A DNA stretch of 64,000 nt from Actinomadura macrotermitis (GTDB lineage Bacteria > Actinomycetota > Actinomycetes > Streptosporangiales > Streptosporangiaceae): assembly GCF_009604375.1 (NCBI RefSeq), contig NZ_WEGH01000003.1:248001-312000 (forward strand), written 5' to 3'. The notes beneath the pieces were generated by a model. It saw only the letters and a program-made list of their open reading frames with translations, had not been told where the DNA came from and did no database searches. The position numbers were made by a program, and so were the translations under genes. Within the stretch, counting starts at the first letter, position 1, and each line of letters begins with the position of its first letter. Positions 52,402 to 62,485 of the stretch are shown here, one piece after another.

Positions 52402-53207
52402 CGCATGTCCTCCATGACTTGCTCGATCATGCTCCGCGAAGCGTCCTTGGGGAGCGCATTGCCTCCAATCCTGTCCCATCGGATACCGAACTGTCGCGCC
52501 TCTTGAGTAGCGAGGATCAGTCGCCCACCCCCGTGCGCCTCGGTATACGCCACATCCCCCTCCGCGACGGACAGGATCTTGAACGCTCCGTCCAGCCCGA
52601 TGGTCGCGCCCGTTGTGCGAGGAACGACCCGCAGGATCGCATCCGAGCCCCGTGTCGCGTCCAAGAGATGCCCAAGCTGCCTGCGCATCACTTCCGGCCC
52701 GCCCACAGGCCACTCGATGACGTTCTGCGAGAGAAGAATCCACAACAGGGGGCGAGGGCTTCGCTCCAGTGTCTTCTGGCGCGCGAGGCGTGCGGCCACC
52801 TGAGCATCGACATCCTCCACCCCCGCCGCCTCGAAGCAGGCACGTGCGTATTCCTCGGTTTGGAGCAGGCCGGGGATGAGCGCCAACTCGTAAATCTTGA
52901 GGAGGAATGCGCGGGCCTCGTAGCTAACATGCTCTTTGAACCAGTCTGGGTCGTGGCCAAGCTTCGCATAGGTGAGCAATCGGAGGAAATGCCCGCTTGT
53001 TGCGAAGTGTTGATCCAGTGCGGCGGCTTGTTTCTCGTCAAGGCGCAACTCTCCAGACTCCAGCCTGGAAACAGTCGAGCGCACCACCCCAATGATCTTC
53101 CCGAACTTCTCACCGCTCATCCGCGCTCGCGTACGGTAAAAGCGCAGGTCGTAGGCCAACCATGCCCACATTGAGGACATCGGATCCGGTGACGGCCTGA
53201 GGGACAT
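52398..53207 (-). CDS. XRE-family regulator with DUF5753 domain, low-GC gene
   Basis: The 269-residue protein has an N-terminal HTH (MSGEKFGKIIGVVRSTVSRLESGELRL) and a DUF5753 domain with IPGLLQTEEYARACFEAAG and LGHLLDATRGSDAILRVVPRTTGATIGLDG. The HTH is less canonical than in the copy at 16057. Base composition is visibly lower in G+C (about 57% in its middle), with many A/T third positions, unlike its neighbours, which suggests transfer. AAGGTGA precedes ATG 53207. It diverges from an RsbW-like gene across a strong palindrome. Confidence 0.87.
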   Translation of the reverse strand: MSLRPSPDPMSSMWAWLAYDLRFYRTRARMSGEKFGKIIGVVRSTVSRLESGELRLDEKQAAALDQHFATSGHFLRLLTYAKLGHDPDWFKEHVSYEARAFLLKIYELALIPGLLQTEEYARACFEAAGVEDVDAQVAARLARQKTLERSPRPLLWILLSQNVIEWPVGGPEVMRRQLGHLLDATRGSDAILRVVPRTTGATIGLDGAFKILSVAEGDVAYTEAHGGGRLILATQEARQFGIRWDRIGGNALPKDASRSMIEQVMEDMR

Positions 53208-53241
53208 TGATCACCTTCCGCAATGACGCACGTTGCGCACT

Positions 53242-53271
53242 GTTGCGACTGTTCCCGGGAACAGTGACAAC
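53242..53271. promoter_or_regulatory. 18-bp perfect palindrome with outer GTTG/CAAC arms, candidate operator
   Basis: ACTGTTCCCGGGAACAGT (53248-53265) is fully self-complementary. GTTG (53242) and CAAC (53268) extend the symmetry after two mismatched bases. It lies 35 bp from the XRE start and 60 bp from the RsbW-like start. Binding by the XRE protein is the simplest reading. Confidence 0.65.
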
Positions 53272-53324
53272 GCTAGGCCATTCCGTTCAATCTGTGGCCC
53301 ACATCACAGATTTCGGAGGCTCGC

Positions 53325-53708
53325 ATGCGCGAACCGATCATGCTGGTGATCGAGAATGACCCCGAGCGGCTTCGCGATGCCCGGGAATTCATCGGAAAGG
53401 TCTTCGCCGAATGGGGCCTCGACGCCGAGACCGCCCGGCTCTGCGTTTCCGAACTCGCCGGCAACGCGATGACCCACACCGCGTCCGCGACCATCACGGT
53501 GCGGGCCTTCCTGACCGAGCGCGGCCCCGTCATCGAGGTGTTCGACGACAGCCCCGCCCTGCCCGTGGTGCACGCCTTCGACTGCGACAGCGAGTCGGGG
53601 CGCGGGCTCGCCATGCTGGAACTGATGACCGTGTCCCTCGGGTGGCGGCCGGTGGCGCCGCGCGGCAAGTGCGTCCACGCGCTGCTGGGACGGGCGGAGC
53701 CGTTCTGA
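53325..53708 (+). CDS. RsbW-like ATP-binding (HATPase_c) protein
   Basis: The 127-residue GHKL ATPase has the N box VSELAGNAMTHT, VIEVFDDSPALP as a D box, and ESGRGLAMLELMT as the G box. It belongs to the anti-sigma-factor kinase-like group common in actinomycetes. ATG 53325 has GGAGG upstream. With the divergent XRE and two DUF397 genes it repeats the layout seen at 15.3-17.1 kb. The target protein is unknown. Confidence 0.86.
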   Translation: MREPIMLVIENDPERLRDAREFIGKVFAEWGLDAETARLCVSELAGNAMTHTASATITVRAFLTERGPVIEVFDDSPALPVVHAFDCDSESGRGLAMLELMTVSLGWRPVAPRGKCVHALLGRAEPF

Positions 53709-53793
53709 AAGCGCGGGCCTCTCAGAAGTACATCTTTGTTTGCTAGATTGCGGTGGCGGCGGGGCTTGATCAGGCCGGGTAGAGGAGGCAGCG

Positions 53794-55008
53794 CTGACCG
53801 CATCCAACCGGAGCTGGGCCAGGGCTCTCCTGAGCAGGGAGACGCTGGTCACGCTCGGCCTCATCCTGGTGTTCCGGGTCGGACAGAACCTGCCCGCGCC
53901 GGGGGTGGACGTGCGCGCCGTCAAGGCCTGCACGGATCGGGCCGCCAGGGACCATCATTTCGACCTCTACGGGCTGGCCGATCTGTTCAGCGGCGGGGGG
54001 CTGCCGAGGCTGACGGTGTTCGCGCTCGGGGTGCTGCCCGTCATCACCGCCGGGCTGCTCGTGAGCCTGCTCGCGGCGGTCAGCCCGCGCATGCGGGAGC
54101 GGGTGAAGGCGGGCCCCGTGAGTTTGCGCGCTCTCACCGCCGGGGTCGCGGTGCTGGAGGCGGCCGGGCTCGTGGCTCTGGCCGCGTCCCGTCATCTGGT
54201 TCCCGGCTGCCGGCGGGATCTTCTGCACGGCACCGGTGTTCTCACGGTCACCGCGTTCGTCGTCTGCGTCGCGGCGGGGGCCGTCCTCACCCTGTGGCTG
54301 GCCGGGCTGATCACCCGGTACGGCATCGGTGACGGCGTGACGGTCCTGATGTACGCCTCGATCATCGCGGTGCTCCCCCGGCAGCTGTGGCACGCCTACG
54401 GCTCCCAGGGCGGACCGGTGTTCGCGCTCGTGCTCGCGCTGACCGTCGCGGCCGGCGTCGGCGTGGTCTGTCTGGCGCAGGCGCAGCGCCGCATCCCGAT
54501 CCAGTACTCCAAGCGGATGATGGGGCGGCGGCCGTTCGGCGGCACCGCCACCTACGTCCCGGTCAGGGTCACCCAGGCGGGCATCACCCCGATCACCTAC
54601 GCCTCGGTGCTGATGTTCCCGCCGGTCCTGCGCGACGGCGGCGTGTGGCAACTGGCCCTCTTCTGCGTCGTGTTCGTCTTCCTGCACTTCTTCGTCGCGG
54701 CCACCTTCGACGTCCAGGAGGTCTCCGACAAGCTGAAGCGGGCGGGCGGTTTCGTCCCCGGCATCCGCCCCGGGCGCCCGACCGCCGAATACCTCGGCTA
54801 CGTCCTCCAGCGCCTCACCGCGGGCGGCGTGTTCTTCCAGGGCATGCTGCTGCTCGTCCCGGTGGTCGTCGCGCTTGTTTCCGGGGCGGCGGACGGTTTC
54901 CCCCTCGGCCTCGTCATCGCGCTCCTCATGTTCGTCCGCCTCTGCGACCTGCTGCCCGGCCTGTTCCGCGCGGAAGCCATGCGGGCGTACGCGGGCTTCC
55001 TGAAATGA
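53794..55008 (+). CDS. secY2: SecY paralogue (SecY2-like translocase channel), probable CTG start
   Basis: The 404-residue protein follows SecY throughout: LVTLGLILVFRVGQNLPAPGV in TM1 and its exit, LADLFSGGGLPRLTVFALGVLPVITAGL, YGIGDGVTVLMYASI, RRIPIQYSKRM and VTQAGITPITYASVLMF. It is shorter than housekeeping SecY (about 435) and lacks the usual operon neighbours. The only GTG in frame (53869) would remove half of TM1. CTG 53794 restores the SecY N-terminus and has GAGGAGG upstream, so a CTG start is favoured. A stop in frame at 53767 limits further extension. It precedes a Ser/Thr kinase by 29 bp. Confidence 0.83.
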   Translation: MTASNRSWARALLSRETLVTLGLILVFRVGQNLPAPGVDVRAVKACTDRAARDHHFDLYGLADLFSGGGLPRLTVFALGVLPVITAGLLVSLLAAVSPRMRERVKAGPVSLRALTAGVAVLEAAGLVALAASRHLVPGCRRDLLHGTGVLTVTAFVVCVAAGAVLTLWLAGLITRYGIGDGVTVLMYASIIAVLPRQLWHAYGSQGGPVFALVLALTVAAGVGVVCLAQAQRRIPIQYSKRMMGRRPFGGTATYVPVRVTQAGITPITYASVLMFPPVLRDGGVWQLALFCVVFVFLHFFVAATFDVQEVSDKLKRAGGFVPGIRPGRPTAEYLGYVLQRLTAGGVFFQGMLLLVPVVVALVSGAADGFPLGLVIALLMFVRLCDLLPGLFRAEAMRAYAGFLK

Positions 55009-55037
55009 TCCTTCCGTCGTCCGCGGAAGGAGCCGTG

Positions 55038-56576
55038 ATGCACGAAGGACGCATGCTGGGCGGCCGCTACCGGCTGGAGACGCGCATCGGCCGGGGCGGC
55101 ATGGGCGAGGTGTGGCGGGCCGCCGACCTGCGCCTGGACCGGCCGGTCGCGGTCAAGGTGCTGCCGATCGCGGCGGACGCCGACCCCGGGCAGCTGACCC
55201 GGTTCCAGCGGGAGGCCCAGCTCGCCGCCTCGCTCCAGCACCCCGGCATCACGGTCGTCCACGACATCGACGAGGACGACGCGCTCCTTTACCTGGTGAT
55301 GGAGCTGCTCGACGGCCGGGACCTGGCCAAGGTGCTCGCCGAGCACCCCGAGGGCATGCCGGTCGGGCAGGCGCTGGCGTACGCGGTGCAGATCAGCCGG
55401 GCCCTCGCGGTCGCGCACGCCCGCGGCATCGTGCACCGCGACATCAAGCCGGCCAACCTCGTGCTCACCAGCGGCGGCTGGGTGAAGATCTGCGACTTCG
55501 GCATCGCCCGGTTCGTCCAGTCCGCGACCGGGCTGACCGGGAGCGCGATGATCGGCAGCCCGATCTTCATGGCGCCCGAGCAGATCTCCGTCGGCGAGAT
55601 CGACGGCCGCACCGACCTGTACGCGCTCGGCTGCGTGCTGCACCAGATGCTGTGCGGGCGCCCGCCGTTCCTGACCGACAAGGGCGTCCCCGCGCTCATC
55701 CACGCCCATCTCCACCAGGTCCCCGACGGGCCGCGCGCCGTCAACCCGCAGGTGCCCGCGGAGGTGGACCGGCTGGTCCTGGAGCTGCTGGCCAAGGACC
55801 CGGCCGGCCGCCCCGCCGACGCCGACACGGTCACCCGCCGGCTGGAGGCGCTGCGCGACGGCGGCGCGCCGCAGCCCCCGCCCGTCCCGCTGGAGCACGA
55901 GTACCGGATCGCGGCCGACCACCTGCACGGGCAGCGGCCCGACCTGGCCCTCCCCCTGGCCGACCACGCCGCCCGCGAGCGGGGGCGGCTGCTCGGCGCC
56001 GACCATCCCGGCACGCTCGCGGCCTCCCACCTGGTCGCCACGGCGCTCTACCAGCTCGACCGCGAGGCCGAGGCGCTGCCCGTCGCCCAGGCGACCGCCC
56101 ACGCCAGGTACCGGGTGCTGGGACGGCACCACGCCGACACCCTCAACAGCTGGCACCTGCTGGCCACCACCCTCTACATGCTCGAACGCCACCACGAGGC
56201 GCTGCCCATCGCGGCCGGTGTCGCGGCCGACCGCGCGGCCGTCCTCGGGCCCCGCGACCCCGCCACCCTGGACAGCCGCAGCACCCTCACCTGGAGCCTG
56301 CACATGCTGGGCCGCGACGACGAGGCCATGGCGGCGGCGCACGACCTGGCGCGGACGCAGGCCGAGGTGCTGGGCGAGGAGCACGAGGACACCTTCGACA
56401 CCCGGCAGCTCATCGGCTGGATCCTGCTGACGCGCGGGCAGCGGGCCGAGGCGGAGGCGCTGGCCGTCCAGGTCCACCAGGCCCTCCAGCGCAGGTTCGG
56501 CCCCGCCGCCGCGCAGACCCTGCACGCGCAGGAACTGCTGAACGCCTGCCGCACCCGCTCCCGCCGCCGGCCTTAG
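55038..56576 (+). CDS. Ser/Thr protein kinase with C-terminal tetratricopeptide repeats
   Basis: The 512-residue protein has a kinase domain (~10-270): RIGRGGMGEVWRAAD, VAVKVLPI, GIVHRDIKPANLVL, ICDFGIARF and FMAPEQIS. Residues ~285-505 are TPR-like repeats, with recurring phrases such as HPGTLAASHLVATALYQLDR and HADTLNSWHLLATTLYMLER at ~42-residue spacing. No membrane helix is visible, so it is probably cytosolic. ATG 55038 has AAGGAG upstream; GTG 55035 is possible. It follows the secY2-like gene closely and may be co-transcribed. It ends overlapping the convergent TetR gene. Confidence 0.9.
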   Translation: MHEGRMLGGRYRLETRIGRGGMGEVWRAADLRLDRPVAVKVLPIAADADPGQLTRFQREAQLAASLQHPGITVVHDIDEDDALLYLVMELLDGRDLAKVLAEHPEGMPVGQALAYAVQISRALAVAHARGIVHRDIKPANLVLTSGGWVKICDFGIARFVQSATGLTGSAMIGSPIFMAPEQISVGEIDGRTDLYALGCVLHQMLCGRPPFLTDKGVPALIHAHLHQVPDGPRAVNPQVPAEVDRLVLELLAKDPAGRPADADTVTRRLEALRDGGAPQPPPVPLEHEYRIAADHLHGQRPDLALPLADHAARERGRLLGADHPGTLAASHLVATALYQLDREAEALPVAQATAHARYRVLGRHHADTLNSWHLLATTLYMLERHHEALPIAAGVAADRAAVLGPRDPATLDSRSTLTWSLHMLGRDDEAMAAAHDLARTQAEVLGEEHEDTFDTRQLIGWILLTRGQRAEAEALAVQVHQALQRRFGPAAAQTLHAQELLNACRTRSRRRP

Positions 56577-57145
56577 GGGAGGACGCCGTCCAGGACGGCC
56601 GCGACGGCCTCGCGGGCGAAATCGTCGTTCAGGGGAAGCCCGCGGAAGATGCCCCGCACCCAGACCGCCCCCGCCAGCAGGTCCATCAGCAGCATCGTGT
56701 CGATCCCCTCCGGCAGTTCGCCGCGGGCCACCGCGCGGTCGACCACCGCCTGCTCCCGCACCAGCCGGTCGGCGAAGAAGGCCCGGAAACGCATGGCGAG
56801 CGCCGGGTCCCCGACGGCCGCCCCGAGCGCGGCCCGGGCGACCGGCCCCGCGGGCTCCCCGGTCAGCAGCCGGACCAGGGCGCCGACGAGCTCCACCAGG
56901 TCGCCGCGCAGGCTGCCGGTGTCGGGCAGCGGCAGCTCCAGCAGCGGCGCGTCGAGCAGCGCCGCCCCGAGCAGCGCGGACTTGGACGGCCACCAGCGGT
57001 AGATCGTCGTCTTGTTGACGCCGGCCTGCTCGGCGACGCCCTCGATCGTCATGGCCTCGAAGCCGTCGCGGGCGAGCGCCTGCAAGGCCGCGTCGAAGAT
57101 CTGCCGCCGCCGGCGCGGGCCGCCGGCCGAACGTTCCACCGTCAT
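56573..57145 (-). CDS. TetR family repressor next to aldehyde dehydrogenase
   Basis: The 190-residue regulator has the HTH AMTIEGVAEQAGVNKTTIYRWWPSKSALL and a TetR_C_33/acrR-like helical C-terminus. ATG 57145 is preferred over an upstream start that would run into the operator. It diverges from the aldehyde dehydrogenase gene, with twin CAACGGTGCGTTG sites between, and so probably represses that gene and itself. Confidence 0.88.
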   Translation of the reverse strand: MTVERSAGGPRRRRQIFDAALQALARDGFEAMTIEGVAEQAGVNKTTIYRWWPSKSALLGAALLDAPLLELPLPDTGSLRGDLVELVGALVRLLTGEPAGPVARAALGAAVGDPALAMRFRAFFADRLVREQAVVDRAVARGELPEGIDTMLLMDLLAGAVWVRGIFRGLPLNDDFAREAVAAVLDGVLP

Positions 57146-57161
57146 GCCGCCGAGGGTAATA

Positions 57162-57227
57162 CAACGCAACGGTGCGTTGCGTCCGGCCGCCCCGACCGGC
57201 TAGCGTCCAGAGTGCAACGGTGCGTTG
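57162..57227. promoter_or_regulatory. Twin TetR operators CAACGGTGCGTTG
   Basis: CAACGGTGCGTTG occurs at 57167-57179 and again at 57215-57227, 48 bp apart. Each is an inverted repeat CAACG-GTG-CGTTG. The first is extended to CAACGCA/TGCGTTG arms. They flank the likely promoters of the divergent TetR and aldehyde dehydrogenase genes. Confidence 0.75.
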
Positions 57228-57249
57228 TGTTTTCAAGCGAGGAGGCAGG

Positions 57250-58632
57250 ATGAGCGACGATTCGCGGGCGACGGAAACGGTCGGCCGGCTACGTGAGACC
57301 TTCGGCACCGGGCGGACCCGCCCCCTGGCCTGGCGGCGGCGCCAGTTGCACGCCCTCCGCGCGCTGCTGGACGAGCACGCCCCCGACCTCACCGAGGCGC
57401 TCCGCGCCGACCTCGGCAAAAGCCCCGTCGAGGCGTTCACCTCCGAGCTGCGCTTCGTCACCAACGAGATCGACCACGCGCTGCGGCACCTGGACGGATG
57501 GGCGCGGCCCCGGCGGGTTTCGGTGCCCGTCTCGCTGCGGCCCGCGCGGGCCCGGACGATCCGCGAACCCCTCGGCGTGGTCCTCGTCATCAGTCCGTGG
57601 AACTACCCGGTGCAGCTCTCGCTGGCCCCGATGGTCGGTGCGCTGGCCGCCGGGAACTGCGTCGTGCTGAAGCCGAGCGAACTGGCCCCGGCGGTCTCGG
57701 CCGAGCTGGCCCGGCTGCTGCCGCGCCACCTGGACACCGATGCCGTCGCCGTCGTCGAGGGCGGCGTGCCCGAGACCACCGACCTGCTGGAACAGCGCTT
57801 CGACCACGTCTTCTACACCGGCAACGGCACGGTCGGGCGCGTCGTCATGGCGGCCGCGGCCCGGCACCTCACCCCCGTCACGCTGGAGCTCGGCGGCAAG
57901 TGCCCGGTGATCGTCGAGCCGGGCGCCGACCTCGCCGCCACCGCGCGCCGGATCGCCTGGGGCAAGTTCCTCAACGCCGGGCAGAGCTGCACCGCCCCGG
58001 ACCACGTCCTCGCGATCGGCGACACCGCGGACGCCCTGGAAGGGCACCTGGCCACGGCGGTCCGTGCCATGTACGGGACGGATCCGGCCGCGAGCCCCGA
58101 CTACGGGCGCGTCGTCAACGAGCGCCACTTCGACCGGCTGGCCGCCCTGCTCGGCGACGGCCGCGTGGTGACCGGCGGCGACCACGACCGCGCCGCCCGC
58201 TACATCGCCCCGACGGTGCTCGCGGACGTCGCCCCGGACGCGCCGGTGATGCGCGAGGAGATCTTCGGGCCGATCCTGCCGATCCTGCGGATGCCCGACC
58301 TGGACGCCGCGATCGCGTTCGTCAACGCCCGCGACAAGCCGCTCGCCCTGTACGCCTTCACCTCGGACGAGCGGACCCGGCGGCGGCTGCTGACCGAGAC
58401 GTCCTCGGGCGCGCTCGGCTTCGGGCTGCCCAACGCCCACCTCACGGTCCCCGGCCTGCCGTTCGGCGGCGTCGGCGAGAGCGGCGTCGGGCGCTACCAC
58501 GGGGAGTACTCCTTCGAGACGTTCAGCCACGCGAAGGCGGTGCTCGACAAGCCCCTGTCCCCCGACACCATGCGGGTCGCCTACCCGCCCTTCACCGCGA
58601 TCAAGGAACGGCTGATCCGCCGCTTCGCGTGA
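57250..58632 (+). CDS. Aldehyde dehydrogenase, family 3 type
   Basis: The 460-residue enzyme has ISPWNYPVQLSLAPMVGALAAGN as the NAD-binding segment, ELGGKCPVIV with the general-base Glu, LNAGQSCTAPDH with the catalytic Cys, and EEIFGPILPI. Its short length and C-terminal region ending TAIKERLIRR match family 3 (fatty/aromatic aldehyde) dehydrogenases. ATG 57250 has GAGGAGG upstream. The divergent TetR protein probably controls it in response to an aldehyde or related compound. Confidence 0.92.
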   Translation: MSDDSRATETVGRLRETFGTGRTRPLAWRRRQLHALRALLDEHAPDLTEALRADLGKSPVEAFTSELRFVTNEIDHALRHLDGWARPRRVSVPVSLRPARARTIREPLGVVLVISPWNYPVQLSLAPMVGALAAGNCVVLKPSELAPAVSAELARLLPRHLDTDAVAVVEGGVPETTDLLEQRFDHVFYTGNGTVGRVVMAAAARHLTPVTLELGGKCPVIVEPGADLAATARRIAWGKFLNAGQSCTAPDHVLAIGDTADALEGHLATAVRAMYGTDPAASPDYGRVVNERHFDRLAALLGDGRVVTGGDHDRAARYIAPTVLADVAPDAPVMREEIFGPILPILRMPDLDAAIAFVNARDKPLALYAFTSDERTRRRLLTETSSGALGFGLPNAHLTVPGLPFGGVGESGVGRYHGEYSFETFSHAKAVLDKPLSPDTMRVAYPPFTAIKERLIRRFA

Positions 58633-58647
58633 GCCGGGACGCGGCGG

Positions 58648-60528
<1,881 letters not shown>

Positions 60529-60857
60529 TCCCGCGCCGGGGAATGGGCAGTTGTGCGGCCGGGTCATGATCCGGCCAAGCGACGGCGTTTTTTCGGCGGC
60601 GCCCATGACCAGAACGGTATTCGGCGCCGGATCGGGGTGAACCGCGCGGTGAGAGAGCCGGAACCGCGGGTTATATGCACCTTTCGACCGGGTCATGGGG
60701 GAAGGGGGAAGCCATCATATCCGCTTTCCCGTGCATTGACTTTTCTGTCGGTCGTACGGGGTAGGTCGTCCAATGGGTGTGAATTTCCTGGCGATGCCCG
60801 GGGTCGATCAACGAACAGGTCGGGGCGCGGGAGCACGCGGTCCCGGACCATCCCGAC

Positions 60858-61241
60858 ATGAGTGGAGGGACAGTGGAACGCGGGGAGAGCCTGGCGTCGG
60901 CAGCCGACGCCTTGTTGGACCGGTTGTGCGCGCGCTTCGCCGACGTGCCTGCCGAGACCGTACGGCACTGCTTGGACGACCTGTGGTGCTGCTGCACTCA
61001 TCTGGGGTTGACTCCGGACACGACGCTGATCGAGCGGCTCGCGGCCTCTCGTCTCACCGGCATCGTCAAGGGACGGCCGGCCCGCACGCCGATCGCGGTC
61101 CCGCCGCCGCTGCCGCCGCCGTGCCCGCGCGGCCACGCGGAGCCGAGGACCCTGTCGCCGGCGATGTCGCCGGCGCTGTCGGGGACGCCCGAGCCCGAGC
61201 CCGCCGTCTCCTCGGCCCCGATGATCGCGGCCCGCCGATGA
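60858..61241 (+). CDS. Hypothetical protein with three-helix N-terminal domain
   Basis: The 127-residue protein has a helical N-terminus (ALLDRLCARFADVPAETVRHCLDDLWCCC, then PDTTLIERLAASRL) of the kind found in actinobacterial three-helix-bundle proteins. A disordered Pro-rich tail follows. The stop overlaps the STAS gene (ATGA). It may bind or help regulate the double-STAS protein; that is inference from coupling. Confidence 0.68.
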   Translation: MSGGTVERGESLASAADALLDRLCARFADVPAETVRHCLDDLWCCCTHLGLTPDTTLIERLAASRLTGIVKGRPARTPIAVPPPLPPPCPRGHAEPRTLSPAMSPALSGTPEPEPAVSSAPMIAARR

Positions 61242-62104
61242 CGATCCGGCCCGTCGACACGCCAGAGGAACACGGCATCGAACGTACCGGCCCGCGGGCC
61301 GGCCTGCCGGGCCTGCGGCTCGGCTCCCGGCACGACTTCCTGGTGGTCTGCCTGCCGGCCCGGCTCGGCTGGCACAACTACGCCGCGACCAGGGAGATCC
61401 TCTGCCAGACGCTGACGGTAGCGGTCCAGCAGAAGTACGCCGGGATCGTGATCGATCTCGGTGAGACCGCTCTGCTGGACGCCGCCGGCCTGGTCCTGCT
61501 CGCCCGTACGCAGACCCGGGCGCGGCTGGTCGGCGGCCCGCTGCGGCTGGTGGTGCCGCCCGGCTCGGCGCGGCTGCGGTACGCGCTGGAGGCGACCGGC
61601 CTCGCCGCGCTCGTGCCGGTGTACCCCGACGTCGAGGCGGCCACCTCGGCCCCGCCGGTCACCGGGCCGCGCCCGGCGACCAGCGACAGCACCCGGGTGC
61701 TGGACGCGATCCGCCGGCTGCACCCGCGGGACGCCCAGCTGACCCAGCGGCGGTCCCCGTCGGAGCTGGTCATCACCACGACCGCCACCGACGAGGAGCA
61801 CCACGTCATGATGGTCGAGGTGACCGGCACCCTGGACCGGGTGACCGTGCCGCAGCTGGGCGCGACGCTGACCACCCTGATCGACGGCAGGCTGCATCAC
61901 CTCAAGCTGAAGATGCACCCCGAGCTCGGCGTGCGGTGCGACCCGCTGCCCGTCCTGCTCGGTGCCCGCTGGCGCGTCAGCGCCGAGGGCGGCTGCCTGT
62001 CGCTGCTGAACCCGCCGGCCCGGATCTGCGACCTCATCGAGCGTGAGGGCCTGTCCGAGGTGTTCCGGCCCTGCACTCCCGCCCGCAAGCGGGCGAGCGG
62101 GTAG
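61238..62104 (+). CDS. Double-STAS-domain protein (anti-sigma factor antagonist-like)
   Basis: The 288-residue protein has two STAS-like units. The first (~32-132) includes AGIVIDLGETALLDAAGLVLLAR, where the usual phosphorylated Ser (DSSG) is replaced by Ala (DAAG). The second (~185-280) includes MVEVTGTLDRVTVPQLGATL and LKLKMHPELGVRCDPLPVLLGA, which also lacks a phospho-Ser. An RsbV-like switch by phosphorylation at the standard site is therefore unlikely. ATG 61238 overlaps the upstream stop. Two hairpins follow the gene. Confidence 0.78.
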   Translation: MTIRPVDTPEEHGIERTGPRAGLPGLRLGSRHDFLVVCLPARLGWHNYAATREILCQTLTVAVQQKYAGIVIDLGETALLDAAGLVLLARTQTRARLVGGPLRLVVPPGSARLRYALEATGLAALVPVYPDVEAATSAPPVTGPRPATSDSTRVLDAIRRLHPRDAQLTQRRSPSELVITTTATDEEHHVMMVEVTGTLDRVTVPQLGATLTTLIDGRLHHLKLKMHPELGVRCDPLPVLLGARWRVSAEGGCLSLLNPPARICDLIEREGLSEVFRPCTPARKRASG

Positions 62105-62115
62105 CGGCCGCGCGT

Positions 62116-62140
62116 TCCCGGAGGGCACGCTCCTCCGGGA
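62116..62140 (+). terminator. Hairpin after the STAS gene
   Basis: TCCCGGAGG and CCTCCGGGA form a perfect 9-bp stem around a 7-base loop, 12 bp after the STAS stop. No T tract follows. A probable rho-independent-like terminator for the plus-strand unit. Confidence 0.6.
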
Positions 62141-62146
62141 GCCCGC

Positions 62147-62182
62147 CATACGGGGACCGTCCTACCGGGCGGTCCCCGTATG
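62147..62182. terminator. Second, 12-bp-stem hairpin at the convergent junction
   Basis: CATACGGGGACC and GGTCCCCGTATG form a perfect 12-bp stem around 12 bases. It includes the last codons and stop of the small minus-strand gene, so it can act for both directions as a bidirectional terminator. Confidence 0.6.
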
Positions 62183-62416
62183 GCTCATCGGACGCTCCGC
62201 GTCGGCGGCGACGGTGGCCCGGCATTTCGGGCATAGTTTCTCGTCCTCGCCGCGGGCCCAGCCGCCCACCGGTATCGCCTGACTCCCGTCGCAGAGGGTC
62301 TCGTAGGAGCGGTGCCCCTCCGCCGAGTCCGCGGTGGCCCTGATCGCGTGCCGTACCGGCACGCAGCGTTTGTAGCCCGGCGTCTCGTCGACGCGGGCCC
62401 CCAGCAGGTACTTCAT
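62162..62416 (-). CDS. Small CxxC-containing protein, function unknown
   Basis: The 84-residue protein begins KYLLGARVDETPGYKRC and has a LCPKCRATV knuckle plus two further Cys, enough for a zinc site. No family is recognised with confidence. ATG 62416 has weak GGACGG upstream. Its end coincides with a 12-bp hairpin shared with the convergent STAS unit. Confidence 0.6.
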   Translation of the reverse strand: MKYLLGARVDETPGYKRCVPVRHAIRATADSAEGHRSYETLCDGSQAIPVGGWARGEDEKLCPKCRATVAADAERPMSHTGTAR

Positions 62417-62485
62417 GGCCGTCCTTCTATCGCCGTGGTGACTATCAGTATATTCCCGATTACACGGCGTTAATCGGCCTGCCGG

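Noticed and set aside
53869..55008. SecY paralogue starting at GTG 53869
   Set aside because: This start cuts off half of the first membrane helix and has no ribosome site, whereas CTG 53794 has both.
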